A DNA stretch of 20,628 nucleotides from CAZBQG01 sp964493945 (GCA_964493945.1 CAZBQG010000047.1:1-20628), one strand, 5' to 3'. Positions 1-7,556 are shown, numbered from the stretch's first letter. A program made the numbers and translations. The notes: a model not told the origin generated them from the letters alone.

Positions 1-125
1 CCGGATAATGCCCTAGAACCACCGGCCGCGCCACGTTCAATCTTGTAAAAAAATTAGCCACTGTTTCAGCGATATGTTATGTCAGCGCGTAGTTACACAG
101 AAAAACAATGGGGAATGCTTTAATT

Positions 126-614
126 ATGTCCGAACGCGCAGACTCGGTTCCAGAGGAGGAAATCTCCCAGGGAAGGTTGCAAAACTTCGTGGCCTACCGG
201 GTCAATATCGTGGCCAATGCAATTTTCCGCTCGACCTCCCGGTATTTTCTGGAAGAATTAGACCTGCGCACGCCCGAAGTCTGGGTGATGACCGCCATCG
301 GTAATTTCCAGCCCATGTCGGCCAGCGAAGTGTCTGAGAACATGTCCATCGACAAGGCCCAGGTCAGCCGGGCGCTGACATCGCTGATGGAGCGGGGCTA
401 TGTGGTGCGGGTGCCCGATCCGGGAGACAACCGACGCAAGATGCTGCGCCTGACCAATGACGGAGTGGATATCTATCAGCGGATTCTGGAGATTTCGGAA
501 ACACGGCAAAACAGGCTTCTCTCCAGCTTTTCTGAATCCGAACAGGCCCAGCTTATGGGATTTCTGGACCGCCTGCGCGACAATGCGGAACATTTGTCCG
601 AGATGCTGGACTGA
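126..614 (+). CDS. MarR-family transcriptional regulator
   Basis: Predicted 162-residue winged-helix DNA-binding regulator; this family binds palindromic operators as dimers and often releases DNA when a phenolic or other small ligand binds. The sequence shows a helical N-terminus, a helix-turn-helix (SASEVSENMSIDKAQVSRAL) followed by MERGYV, then a wing with the family-typical DNRRKMLRLTNDG, and a C-terminal dimerisation helix rich in E, L and R. I chose the ATG at 126 because GGGGA lies about 10 bases upstream; an in-frame ATG at 108 has no such site and would add six residues. It precedes panB by about 155 bases on the same strand, but nothing seen links it to pantothenate synthesis. Its target is unknown; the palindrome at 9253-9284 is far away and cannot be assigned to it from sequence. 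Confidence 0.9.
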   Translation: MSERADSVPEEEISQGRLQNFVAYRVNIVANAIFRSTSRYFLEELDLRTPEVWVMTAIGNFQPMSASEVSENMSIDKAQVSRALTSLMERGYVVRVPDPGDNRRKMLRLTNDGVDIYQRILEISETRQNRLLSSFSESEQAQLMGFLDRLRDNAEHLSEMLD

Positions 615-768
615 TATTTTCCGCTTCCGCCGAGCAGATGCTGATCCATAGCACACATCTTGCGGGACAGCCATGCGTTTTCGGCGTAGACTGGCGCTTG
701 GCGGCGGTTCCCATGTTATGGTATGTCACGCGACGCCGCCCAAAAAGCGAAGCGCCAGGAGTCCAACT

Positions 769-1587
769 GTGAGCAAAAGCGTCCGGTCCCAAAGAATTAC
801 CGCCCCCGCGATCCTCGCCCAAAAAGGGGGCGCGCCGGTGGTCTGCCTGACCGCCTATTCCGCACCCATGGCCGGGTTTCTCGACGAGCATGTGGATATC
901 TTGCTGGTCGGTGACAGTTTGGGCATGGCCCTTTACGGGCTGGACAGCACGCTGGGCGTTTCCTTGCGCATGATGATCGATCATGGCGCCGCGGTGGTGC
1001 GCGGATCGGAAAAAGCCTGCGTCATCGTCGATATGCCCTTTCGCAGCTACCAGGAAAGCCCGGCCCAGGCCTACCGGAATTGTTCCCGGGTGATGGCCAA
1101 GACCGGCTGCACCGGGGTCAAGCTGGAAGGCGGCGCCGAAATGGCCGAGACCATCCGCTTTCTGGTGGAGCGGGGCATTCCGGTGATGGGCCATGTGGGG
1201 CTCCGCCCCCAATCGGTCAATATGCATGGCGGCTATTCGGCCCGCGGGCGCGAAGACGGCGAGGCAGCGGGCATCCTCACCGATGCCACCCGGGTCAGCG
1301 AGGCCGGCGCCTTTTCCCTGGTCATCGAATCGACGGTGGAAAGCGTCGCCGCCCAGATCACCCGCGAGGTTGGCGCCGTGACCATTGGCATCGGCGCATC
1401 GGCAGAATGCGACGGGCAGGTTCTGGTCACCGAGGATGCCACCGGTCTGTTTTCCGATTTCACGCCCAAATTCGTCAAGCGCTATGCCGATCTGGGAAGC
1501 CAGGTGAGCCAAGCCGCGGAGGATTTCGCCGAAGATGTGCGGGCCCGCCGCTTCCCCGGCCCCGAACATTGTTTCGCTAGTAAGTAG
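769..1587 (+). CDS. panB: 3-methyl-2-oxobutanoate hydroxymethyltransferase (ketopantoate synthesis)
   Basis: PanB transfers a hydroxymethyl group from methylenetetrahydrofolate to 2-oxoisovalerate, giving ketopantoate, the first committed step to pantothenate and CoA. From the GTG at 769 the product is 272 residues, close to the roughly 264 of E. coli. Visible family features are LTAYSAP (28-34), the metal-site motif LLVGDSLG (45-52), VDMPF (87-91), VKLEGG (117-122), GHVGLRPQS (141-149) and the catalytic-glutamate segment VIESTV (185-190). An in-frame ATG at 673 would add 32 arginine-rich residues that do not resemble the family, whereas AGGAG at 757-761 is well placed for the GTG. panC follows 13 bases after the stop, so the two are very likely cotranscribed. 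Confidence 0.97.
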   Translation: MSKSVRSQRITAPAILAQKGGAPVVCLTAYSAPMAGFLDEHVDILLVGDSLGMALYGLDSTLGVSLRMMIDHGAAVVRGSEKACVIVDMPFRSYQESPAQAYRNCSRVMAKTGCTGVKLEGGAEMAETIRFLVERGIPVMGHVGLRPQSVNMHGGYSARGREDGEAAGILTDATRVSEAGAFSLVIESTVESVAAQITREVGAVTIGIGASAECDGQVLVTEDATGLFSDFTPKFVKRYADLGSQVSQAAEDFAEDVRARRFPGPEHCFASK

Positions 1588-1600
1588 GATAAGCCCCATC

Positions 1601-2455
1601 ATGGCCGAAGGGCGGATTGAAATCCTCCGCACAGTGGCGGAGTTGCACCACCGCCTGGAGGACTGGCGCGCCGCTGGCGATAGCATCGGGCTGGTGCCCA
1701 CCATGGGCGCCCTCCATGAGGGGCATTTTTCACTCATCGAGCGCTCGACCCAGGAAAATATGCGCTGCGTCGCCACCCTGTTCGTCAATCCCAAACAATT
1801 CGGCGAGGGGGAGGATTTCGATCAATATCCCCGCGATGTGGAAGGTGACGCCGAAAGGCTGGAGGGGCGCGGCACCGATCTTTTGTTTCTGCCTGACATG
1901 GATGAAATCTATCCGCCAGGCTTCACCACATACGTAAGCCTGCCAGGCATTGGTGACCGGCTGGAAGGTGAATTCCGCCCGGGCTTTTTCACCGGCGTTG
2001 CCACCGTGGTCACCAAGCTGTTGCTCCAGGCCCAGCCCCATAAGGCCTATTTTGGCGAAAAGGATTATCAGCAACTCTGCATTATCCGCCGCCTGGTGGT
2101 GGATCTAAATATTCCGGTTGAAATCCAGAATTGCCCGACCATCCGGGAGCCGGACGGATTAGCCCTGTCGTCCCGCAACGCCTATCTGGGTGAGAAAGAG
2201 CGGGCCGCCGCCCCCCAGCTTCATGCCGGTTTGATGCGCCTCGGCGAAAGGCTGAAAGCGGGCGAGGGGGCAAAACCGGCAATTGCCGCCGAGACGGCGG
2301 CGCTGTTGGCGGCTGGCTTTGGCCGGATAGATTATCTGGCCCTTTGTTCCGAAGGGGATTTGGAGCCGTTAGAAAAACCGAACGGGCCGGCCCGCCTGTT
2401 GGCGGCTGCCTGGCTGGGTGGCACAAGATTGATCGATAATATTTCCGTCGGTTGA
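1601..2455 (+). CDS. panC: pantoate--beta-alanine ligase
   Basis: PanC condenses pantoate with beta-alanine using ATP, through a pantoyl-adenylate, to form pantothenate in the cytoplasm. The 284-residue product carries the nucleotide-binding signature PTMGALHEGH (33-42, HxGH type), FVNPKQF (61-67), FGEKDYQQL (151-159) and REPDGLALSSRN (182-193), the last acting like a KMSKS loop. Length is normal for the family. I take the ATG at 1601 rather than an upstream in-frame start at 1535, because the latter would overlap the panB end and adds non-homologous residues; AGGA at 1586-1589 precedes it. The gene ends one base before the convergent stop of the next gene, so the two transcripts meet tail to tail with no obvious terminator between them. 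Confidence 0.97.
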   Translation: MAEGRIEILRTVAELHHRLEDWRAAGDSIGLVPTMGALHEGHFSLIERSTQENMRCVATLFVNPKQFGEGEDFDQYPRDVEGDAERLEGRGTDLLFLPDMDEIYPPGFTTYVSLPGIGDRLEGEFRPGFFTGVATVVTKLLLQAQPHKAYFGEKDYQQLCIIRRLVVDLNIPVEIQNCPTIREPDGLALSSRNAYLGEKERAAAPQLHAGLMRLGERLKAGEGAKPAIAAETAALLAAGFGRIDYLALCSEGDLEPLEKPNGPARLLAAAWLGGTRLIDNISVG

Positions 2456-2456
2456 T

Positions 2457-3596
2457 TTATTTTTTCCCAGGGGCTCGCCAGCGGATGCGATAGACCGCGT
2501 CGGCGAAATCATCGGATACCAAAAGTGATCCGTCGGGCAGTTCCTTGATATCCACCGGCCGCCCCAGAACGTCACCATTTTGCAGCCAGCCCTGGGCGAA
2601 GGGTTTTTTATCCCGTCCCTGCCCGGCGGCATCCAGGCCCAAACTCATGACCCGGTAGCCATCGGGGACAGAGCGGTTCCAGGACCCATGCTGGGCGATG
2701 AAGGCCCGGCCACGGTAATAGGGCGGGAACATGCGCCCCCGGTAGAAATGAACCCCCAATGCCGCCACATGGGCGCCGAATTCCTGCACTGGAAAGATGA
2801 CCCCGGGGGGTGGTGTTTGGACCTTGAAATCCCCCGTCCTGGCCCCTCCGCCGCCGTAATAGGGATAGCCGAAATGAAGCCCTTCTTTTGGCGCTCCTGG
2901 GCTGGGAACCATGTTGAGCTCGTCGGGCGGCAGATCATCGCCCATGAAGTCGGCCCCGTTATCGGTGAAATAAAGCCGGCCGCTGACGGGATGAAAATCC
3001 ATGCCCACCGAATTGCGCACACCCCTGGCGACGATGCGGGGTGGCCCCCCCGGCACCAGCCGGATGATGGTGCCTTCCAGCCCGTCGGGCAGGCAGATAT
3101 TGCAAGGGGCACCGAGGGTAACATGGAGCCTGCCCCGGCCATCGAAAGCCAGATAACGCCAACCGTGATGGCGCTTGTCGGGCAAACCTTCCAACAGGAT
3201 TTCGGGCTTGGTCAGGGGCAGGGATTTGCGGCTGGGCACGGCGTAGCGGATGATCCGGTGCTGTTCCGCCACATATAAATATCCATCCCGCCAGGCGATG
3301 CCGTTGGGCACGCGCAGCCCCCGGGCAATGCGTTGCACCTTCTCGGCCCGCCCGTCCCCATCTGCATACACTGCCGCCCACACCGAATTGCCCCGCCGGT
3401 TGCCGACGAACACCACACCCAGCTCTGGAGCGACGGCCATGGAACGGGCGTTGGGAATGCGGGCAAACAGCTCGATCACGAAACCGGGCGGCAGGCGGAT
3501 TTGAGAAAGATCGGCCTCGGCCCGGGCACAGCCTGGCGCCAGGGCGAGCAACAACCAGCCCAGCAACCAGCCGCGTATCGGGTTTATTTTCTTAAT
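2457..3596 (-). CDS. sorbosone dehydrogenase-family (PQQ-type beta-propeller) periplasmic protein
   Basis: Beta-propeller protein of the L-sorbosone dehydrogenase / glucose-sorbosone dehydrogenase family; members oxidise sugars or aldehydes in the periplasm, usually with PQQ, but the substrate here is unknown. Family marks are VPNGIAWRDGYLYVAEQHRI, HHGWRYL (143-149), a CxxC (CNIC), TDNGADFMGDDLPPDELN (211-228), FIAQHGSWNRS and GRPVDIKELPDGSLLVSDD near the end. The start is uncertain: there is no ATG at the right place. An ATT at 3594-3596, overlapping the stop codon of the upstream gene (ATTAA), gives a very good signal peptide (KK, a hydrophobic stretch, then CARA/EA cleavage). TTG at 3564-3566 is the alternative. 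Longer in-frame starts as far as 3794 run through the upstream gene in another frame and look non-coding. No good ribosome site is seen, so translation may be coupled to the upstream lipoprotein. Confidence 0.88.
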   Translation of the reverse strand: MKKINPIRGWLLGWLLLALAPGCARAEADLSQIRLPPGFVIELFARIPNARSMAVAPELGVVFVGNRRGNSVWAAVYADGDGRAEKVQRIARGLRVPNGIAWRDGYLYVAEQHRIIRYAVPSRKSLPLTKPEILLEGLPDKRHHGWRYLAFDGRGRLHVTLGAPCNICLPDGLEGTIIRLVPGGPPRIVARGVRNSVGMDFHPVSGRLYFTDNGADFMGDDLPPDELNMVPSPGAPKEGLHFGYPYYGGGGARTGDFKVQTPPPGVIFPVQEFGAHVAALGVHFYRGRMFPPYYRGRAFIAQHGSWNRSVPDGYRVMSLGLDAAGQGRDKKPFAQGWLQNGDVLGRPVDIKELPDGSLLVSDDFADAVYRIRWRAPGKK

Positions 3597-4755
3597 TGAG
3601 GAACAGATGCACTTCGTTGGTTCTGGCCGACCTGGATACCCGGGCCGAGATGGCCGTGCGTCGGGGCGGCAATCCCATTCCCCGGAGCGAGCGCATGACA
3701 TTTTCCGCGTTGCGCCGGGCCTTGGTCGAATTGAGCGCAACCCTGGCCTGACCACCCAGCGCCGGGGCCACGGCAACCAGCTCAAACGTCGCATTGGGCC
3801 GGCGTTCCAGGGCGCGGCTCACCGCGTTATAGAGCGCTTGTTCGTAGGCCACATCCTTGCGGTCGAAGCGGATAACCACCAAAGGCCGGCGGCCCACCAT
3901 GGAGCGTGAACCAAAAGATCCTCGGGAGGCCACACCCGGGATGGCGCCGACGGCCCGGTTGGCCAGACTGGTGCCCAGGATTTCGCCCGACTTGATAGAG
4001 GCGGAAAGGGTGTTCAGGTTGCTCCGCTCGGTCGAGATGTAAAGGGTCTGGCGCTGAATGTCTTCACCTAATTCCTTGAGCAACCGGTCGATGAGCACCA
4101 CGGTGCGGTTCACTTCATCTTCCAGGATGGCCAGCTGGGTGTGATCGGCATCCACCGCGCCCGACAGGCGGAAGGCGGCGCGCGTGTTCTCCGACAAGAA
4201 GGCGGCCAAGGTTGAATCCCCCGTAACGCCCGTGGTCAGCCCGTTCATCTGGCTGATATCCTCGGTGATCTTATCCAGATTGGACAAGGCCTGATTGAAC
4301 TGTTCCACCAGGATCGGATTGCCCGGCGTGGTGCCCACCTGAAGGCGCGCATTGATCGCCGATACGGCCCGGTGATAGCGCTGGGAATCCTGCACGGTCT
4401 TGACGCGCAGGGACTGCAATTTTTTGTTGTTCTGCGAAACATTGCTCTGCAGACGGCGTAACTCGCCCCGTAACTTTGCAACCTGCTGACCCACATAGGT
4501 GCCCGTGTTGCGTCCCGGCGTGACACCCGGCGCCTTGAAATTGGTCGTGCCCAGGGCGGGCGGGCGTTGGGCGGTGATGGCCGGGCGCTGCGCCGTCCTG
4601 GCGGCGGGTGCGGGCCTTGCCTTGGCTGCCTGGGCCGGCTTGCCCGTCGGGTCCTCACCGGTCAGGGAAGGCCACAGGGATTCAGACGCGAATGAGCATC
4701 CGGCCACCAAAAAGGCCGCGCCAAGCGTTATTGGCCGATATATTCTAAATGTCAT
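3592..4755 (-). CDS. coiled-coil lipoprotein with OmpA-like C-terminal region
   Basis: Predicted 387-residue envelope lipoprotein. The N-terminus is a signal peptide ending in the lipobox LVAGC (C20 would be lipidated). Residues about 35-85 are Pro/Ala/Arg-rich and probably disordered. Residues about 90-265 are mostly helical and rich in Q, N, L and R with coiled-coil spacing. The last 100 residues (from RRPLVVIRFDRKDVAYEQAL to the end) have the beta-alpha-beta pattern of OmpA-like peptidoglycan-binding domains, with a segment NSTKARRNAENVMRSL resembling the usual helix near the C-terminus. The assignment of that domain is tentative. The start ATG has a possible AGGT about 10 bases upstream. 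The 3' end overlaps the likely start of the sorbosone-dehydrogenase-like gene. A structural or assembly role in the outer membrane is inferred only from the architecture. Confidence 0.85.
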   Translation of the reverse strand: MTFRIYRPITLGAAFLVAGCSFASESLWPSLTGEDPTGKPAQAAKARPAPAARTAQRPAITAQRPPALGTTNFKAPGVTPGRNTGTYVGQQVAKLRGELRRLQSNVSQNNKKLQSLRVKTVQDSQRYHRAVSAINARLQVGTTPGNPILVEQFNQALSNLDKITEDISQMNGLTTGVTGDSTLAAFLSENTRAAFRLSGAVDADHTQLAILEDEVNRTVVLIDRLLKELGEDIQRQTLYISTERSNLNTLSASIKSGEILGTSLANRAVGAIPGVASRGSFGSRSMVGRRPLVVIRFDRKDVAYEQALYNAVSRALERRPNATFELVAVAPALGGQARVALNSTKARRNAENVMRSLRGMGLPPRRTAISARVSRSARTNEVHLFLN

Positions 4756-4898
4756 CGCGCCGTTTACCTATTCAAGGGTATCTGAATTCATGTTGAAACA
4801 ATAACTTATCAGACGAAATAACATGCCCCCATGAGAATTTTCAAGATATTACTCATTGCGACTCCTGGGGACAAGCGCCTAATTTTTCAACCTCTTTA

Positions 4899-4926
4899 CT
4901 TCCGGCCCCGCACTATCGGCCGGAAG
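4899..4926. repeat. 9-bp perfect inverted repeat
   Basis: CTTCCGGCC (4899-4907) and GGCCGGAAG (4918-4926) are perfectly complementary around a 10-base loop. Neither side is followed by a T-run, so this is not a standard intrinsic terminator. It lies between the divergent lipoprotein gene and the tRNA gene. Function unknown. Confidence 0.6.
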
Positions 4927-4984
4927 CCGCCCGCCAATCCCTTGCGCTGGCCCCCCGTTTTGAATAGTGTCCCCTGCCCGCCAC

Positions 4985-5016
4985 GCCCGCACCGCTTTGG
5001 TGCAGCTTTGGCGGGC
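4985..5016. repeat. stem-loop just upstream of the tRNA
   Basis: GCCCGC (4985-4990) pairs with GCGGGC (5011-5016), and inside it CACC (4990-4993) can pair with GGTG (4999-5002). It ends nine bases before the mature tRNA start, so it could form in a tRNA precursor leader, but it may also be chance in GC-rich DNA. Confidence 0.4.
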
Positions 5017-5025
5017 CATATCTCA

Positions 5026-5102
5026 GCGCCCGTAGCTCAATTGGATAGAGCGTCTGACTACGGATCAGGAGGTTGGGGGTTCGAGTCCTCCCGGGCGCGC
5101 CA
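5026..5102 (+). tRNA. tRNA-Arg (anticodon ACG)
   Basis: Full cloverleaf, 77 bases including an encoded CCA. Acceptor GCGCCCG (5026-5032) pairs perfectly with CGGGCGC (5092-5098); the discriminator is G5099 and CCA is 5100-5102. The D arm contains AGCTCAATTGGATAGAGC. The anticodon stem TCTGA/TCAGG (one G-T pair) encloses the loop CTACGGA, giving anticodon ACG. The T arm is GGGGG-TTCGAGT-CCTCC. The A at position 34 is expected to be deaminated to inosine so that it reads CGU, CGC and CGA. A short T-run follows at 5104-5108. Confidence 0.98.
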
Positions 5103-5460
5103 CTTTTTCTGTTACTCCGTTGATTTAAATAATCTTCTTAGGTAATTCGATGGAATAATGTTTTGCCTTTTTGCCTCTGTCCGGGGTTTGGGCGGAGGTT
5201 GGAGGCGGCTTGGATTGGCCTGGCGGACCTCCCCCCGGCAGCCGGATAGCCGCCTGGAAAGGCGCCAGGGTTTTCGTTAAAACTTGCCCAGAATGGTTTG
5301 AAGATCGGTAGCGAAATATGGCCAAGGTGGATTATTTTTGCTCTCCGGGGGCCAGTTTTTTTTCTTGTGGGCCCTTTCCGGACCCGCATATTTTTTCCCA
5401 ATGTTTTAATTTGATTCGTTTTTTTCTTCGTCCGCACCAACGTTATTGCCCTACTGGCCC
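5103..5460. other. 358-base intergenic region without a convincing gene
   Basis: No credible coding sequence on either strand; the open frames on the minus strand give lysine/arginine/proline-rich products with no family resemblance. The region has a GC-rich, self-complementary block at about 5190-5260 (AGGCGGCT 5203-5210 against AGCCGCCT 5248-5255; GGAGGT 5194-5199 against ACCTCC 5227-5232). It then becomes T-rich, with an eight-T run at 5356-5363 preceded by GGCCA (5350-5354), which can pair with TGGCC (5319-5323) over a long loop. A weak terminator for the tRNA transcript or a small RNA are possible; neither is shown. Confidence 0.4.
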
Positions 5461-6840
5461 ATGACCCCCAAAGATAAAATCATGGGCCAGGACCGGTTTT
5501 CAGGCGGGCTGTATCTGATCATCGCCCTCTTTACCCTGGTGGATGCGTTCCGGCCCAGTACGCCGCTGACCAACTTCACTTCGGTTTTGATCCTGTTGTT
5601 TCTTGCCCTGGAAATCCGCCGGGTGAGCCGCGTGCAACTTATACTCGGGGGCTTTTTGGGTGTTGCCGGGCTGGGTGGGGCGGCATTGTCCGGCGAATGG
5701 TCGGCGGTGGTGGTAGACGGGCTGGCCCGTTCGCGTCCATTTCTGTTGCTGTTTTTCGCCGTCGCCTGGTTGCAGCCGCCGGCCATGCAAAGCCCTGCCT
5801 TGCAGGCAACGCGGGGTCACATCGTCAACCAGCCGCCAGGGCGGCGGTATATGAGTTTGTCGCTGGGCGTGCATGGCATTGGGGCGGTGCTCAATCTGGC
5901 CGGCCTTGGATTGCTGGCAACCGTGATCGAGCGCACCGGCGATGTCCGGCTGCGCCGCCGCCTGGCCGTGGCCCTCATGCAGGGGTTTACCACGACGTCA
6001 TGCTGGTCGCCCTTCACCATCGGCATGGTCGTGGTTCTGGTAGCCCTTCCCGGTCTGGCCTGGCGCCAGGTTGCGCTAATCGGTGTGGCCACCGCGGCGA
6101 CACTTATCCTCAGCGGGCTGGTCCTGGATTATTTGTTTCACCGTGGCCAGCCCGAGCCGGCTGGTGCGCCGCCGCCGCCCATGCCGGCCATCCATACCTG
6201 GCGCACCCTGGGTATTTTGATCTCCCTGGCGGCCATGGTCTTGCTGCTCACCGAAAGTGCCCGCATCTCTATCCCTGTCGCCCTCAGCATCGTGGGACCC
6301 GCTTATGGGTTAAGCTGGTATGGGCTGATGACCGGCCACCGGGCGGCCTGGGGAAGGCGCGCGGGCGAAATGGCGGGGAACGTCATCACCCAGCTTCCCA
6401 GCCTGCGGGGCGAGGCTCTGGTTTTTGTCGGCGCCAATCTTTTTGGCCTCGGCGTCTCGTCGATCCTGCCCGCTCAGGCTTTGGGTGCCGCCGTCGATGG
6501 CATGATCCCCTGGCCCGACGTCAAGCTGGTGGCGACCATCGCTCTGTTTCTGGTTTGCGCCATGGCCGGGTTGCACCCGGTGGTGGTGGTCATCTTCTTC
6601 AGTGCCGTCCTGCCCCCGGAGGCCCTTGGCCTGGAGACCCATATCATGGGCGCCACTTATTTAGTGGTCTGGGGCATGAGTTCCATGGTTTCGCCTTTTT
6701 CGGCGACGAACCTATACATGGCCCGGCTGACCGGCCTGCCGTCCCATGTCATCGCCTGGCGTTGGGGAGTACCCAGCATCCTGCCGAGTGCGGTGGCGGT
6801 TGCCGCCTGCCTCATTCTGATCCGGCATCTGGGGCTTTAG
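5461..6840 (+). CDS. polytopic inner-membrane permease, ion-transporter-like
   Basis: Very hydrophobic protein of about 459 residues with roughly 10-12 predicted membrane segments and a hydrophilic central loop (GQPEPAGAPPPPMPA) dividing it in two halves. Each half has a similar motif: FTTTSCWSPFTIGM near residues 176-189 and SSMVSPFSATNLYMA near 407-421. Paired, Ser/Thr/Pro-rich re-entrant motifs of this kind are typical of the ion-transporter superfamily (anion and dicarboxylate carriers, ArsB/NhaD-like), so transport of an anion or small organic acid is a reasonable guess, but I do not recognise the subfamily. The start is uncertain: ATG at 5461 was chosen; ATG at 5482 and TTG at 5446 are also in frame, and no clear ribosome site precedes any of them. 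Its 3' end overlaps the convergent b561-like gene by 29 bases. Confidence 0.85.
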   Translation: MTPKDKIMGQDRFSGGLYLIIALFTLVDAFRPSTPLTNFTSVLILLFLALEIRRVSRVQLILGGFLGVAGLGGAALSGEWSAVVVDGLARSRPFLLLFFAVAWLQPPAMQSPALQATRGHIVNQPPGRRYMSLSLGVHGIGAVLNLAGLGLLATVIERTGDVRLRRRLAVALMQGFTTTSCWSPFTIGMVVVLVALPGLAWRQVALIGVATAATLILSGLVLDYLFHRGQPEPAGAPPPPMPAIHTWRTLGILISLAAMVLLLTESARISIPVALSIVGPAYGLSWYGLMTGHRAAWGRRAGEMAGNVITQLPSLRGEALVFVGANLFGLGVSSILPAQALGAAVDGMIPWPDVKLVATIALFLVCAMAGLHPVVVVIFFSAVLPPEALGLETHIMGATYLVVWGMSSMVSPFSATNLYMARLTGLPSHVIAWRWGVPSILPSAVAVAACLILIRHLGL

Positions 6841-7486
6841 AATTGCCGGGATGTTCGGGCCCCGGTCCCCAAATGGCGTGATAGGTTGGAACGTGCCTGC
6901 CGTCGCGGGTGAATTTCAAAAAGGCACCGGCCATGGCCAGCAGCCAAATCCCGTAACCCGCCTGCCAGCCCCAGGCTAGACCCATTTGATTGATGCCAAA
7001 CCAGACCGCTATCAGTCCGGCGCCGGCGGTGGTGTGACCGGTCGAGATATGCACCGCCTCGAAGATGCGCCTGCGCCGGGTCATATTGTAGTGATCGCCA
7101 AACCATTGATCCCGGGGCAAGACGATGCGGTCAGGGTTGTTCAATCCCCAGGGTCCGCCATGACTGCCGCGCATGCGGGCGATCAGCAACTGACCCCAGC
7201 CTAAAAGAATGACCGCAAAGCCCCATTTGCCATGGGTCGGGGCCAGGCTTATCCCGCCCAACGCAAACCAGGCGATAGCGGCGCCCGCCGTCAAGACCAG
7301 GATGGTGGTAACCGACATTGCGCGGTGACTCTGCATCCAGAATTTATGGTCGGTGACCTCGGGATAGTTCTGACCCGGCATTACTTTGAAAAAGCGGGTA
7401 ATGAGAACCGAGACCGGGACCAGGATGCCCCAGCAGGCGATCATGATAAGCCCGTGGACCACAAAAAAATATCCCGGATCATCCAT
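6812..7486 (-). CDS. cytochrome b561-like membrane protein
   Basis: A 224-residue protein with five or six hydrophobic segments and histidines placed as in the eukaryote-type cytochrome b561 family: VVHGLIM (H11) in the first segment, SHRAM (H54), THGKWGF (H85) and FEAVHISTGH (H146, H151). Such proteins hold two b haems and pass electrons across the membrane or act as ferric reductases; the partner here is unknown. The loop GSHGGPWGLNNPD is hydrophilic and the C-terminus (WGPGPEHPGNSKAPDAGSE) probably lies outside the membrane. The ATG sits in the loop of a 10-bp hairpin (see separate entry) and lacks a clear ribosome site. It lies 70 bases downstream of the HpaB-like gene on the same strand, with a terminator-like hairpin between them. 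The 3' end overlaps the convergent permease gene. Confidence 0.82.
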   Translation of the reverse strand: MDDPGYFFVVHGLIMIACWGILVPVSVLITRFFKVMPGQNYPEVTDHKFWMQSHRAMSVTTILVLTAGAAIAWFALGGISLAPTHGKWGFAVILLGWGQLLIARMRGSHGGPWGLNNPDRIVLPRDQWFGDHYNMTRRRRIFEAVHISTGHTTAGAGLIAVWFGINQMGLAWGWQAGYGIWLLAMAGAFLKFTRDGRHVPTYHAIWGPGPEHPGNSKAPDAGSE

Positions 7487-7499
7487 GACCCGGGATATT
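7468..7499 (-). promoter_or_regulatory. hairpin enclosing the b561 start codon
   Basis: AATATCCCGG (7468-7477) and CCGGGATATT (7490-7499) form a perfect 10-bp inverted repeat with a 12-base loop. Read in the b561 mRNA, the ATG (7486-7484) lies in the loop and codons 4-7 lie in the 3' arm. The structure would replace the ribosome-binding region with double-stranded RNA, so it may control translation, or be a protein-binding palindrome at the DNA level. Seen directly; role inferred. Confidence 0.6.
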
Positions 7500-7522
7500 A
7501 AAGCATTGTCCGGTTAAAAGCG

Positions 7523-7546
7523 CCCTCTCCCCGGGAGGGGAGAGGG
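7523..7546 (-). terminator. terminator-like hairpin after the HpaB-like gene
   Basis: CCCTCTCCCC (7523-7532) and GGGGAGAGGG (7537-7546) form a perfect 10-bp GC-rich stem with a four-base loop. On the minus strand the hairpin begins 11 bases after the stop of the HpaB-like gene and is followed by GCGCTTTT, a short U-tract, so it could terminate that transcript. On the plus strand it is followed by A residues and would not work. Hairpins of nearly this sequence are common in bacterial intergenic regions, so a dispersed repeat is also possible. Confidence 0.65.
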
Positions 7547-7556
7547 TGAAAAAAAC

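Noticed and set aside
43..78. Possible promoter TTGTAA ... TATGTT before the MarR gene
   Set aside because: The spacing is 24 bases, too long for a sigma70 promoter.
700..740. Inverted repeat GGCGGCG / CGCCGCC upstream of panB
   Set aside because: Only seven bases of GC-only pairing across a 27-base loop; likely chance in GC-rich DNA.
553..1794. 413-residue open frame on the minus strand
   Set aside because: It lies antisense to panB and panC, whose motifs are unmistakable; the frame is open only because of the high GC content.
3597..3794. Extended N-terminus of the sorbosone-dehydrogenase-like gene
   Set aside because: It overlaps the end of the lipoprotein gene in another frame and gives an Arg/Pro-rich stretch before a clear signal peptide.
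4831..5145. 104-residue open frame containing PVAQLDRASDYGSGGWGFES
   Set aside because: This peptide is the translation of the tRNA-Arg(ACG) gene itself, a well-known false prediction.
5138..5440. Minus-strand frames between the tRNA and permease genes
   Set aside because: Lysine/arginine/proline-rich products, no ribosome site and no known motif; region reads as non-coding.
5697..6881. 394-residue plus-strand frame inside the permease gene
   Set aside because: Its product is a Gly/Arg/His/Pro-rich shifted reading; the overlapping frame has clear membrane segments.
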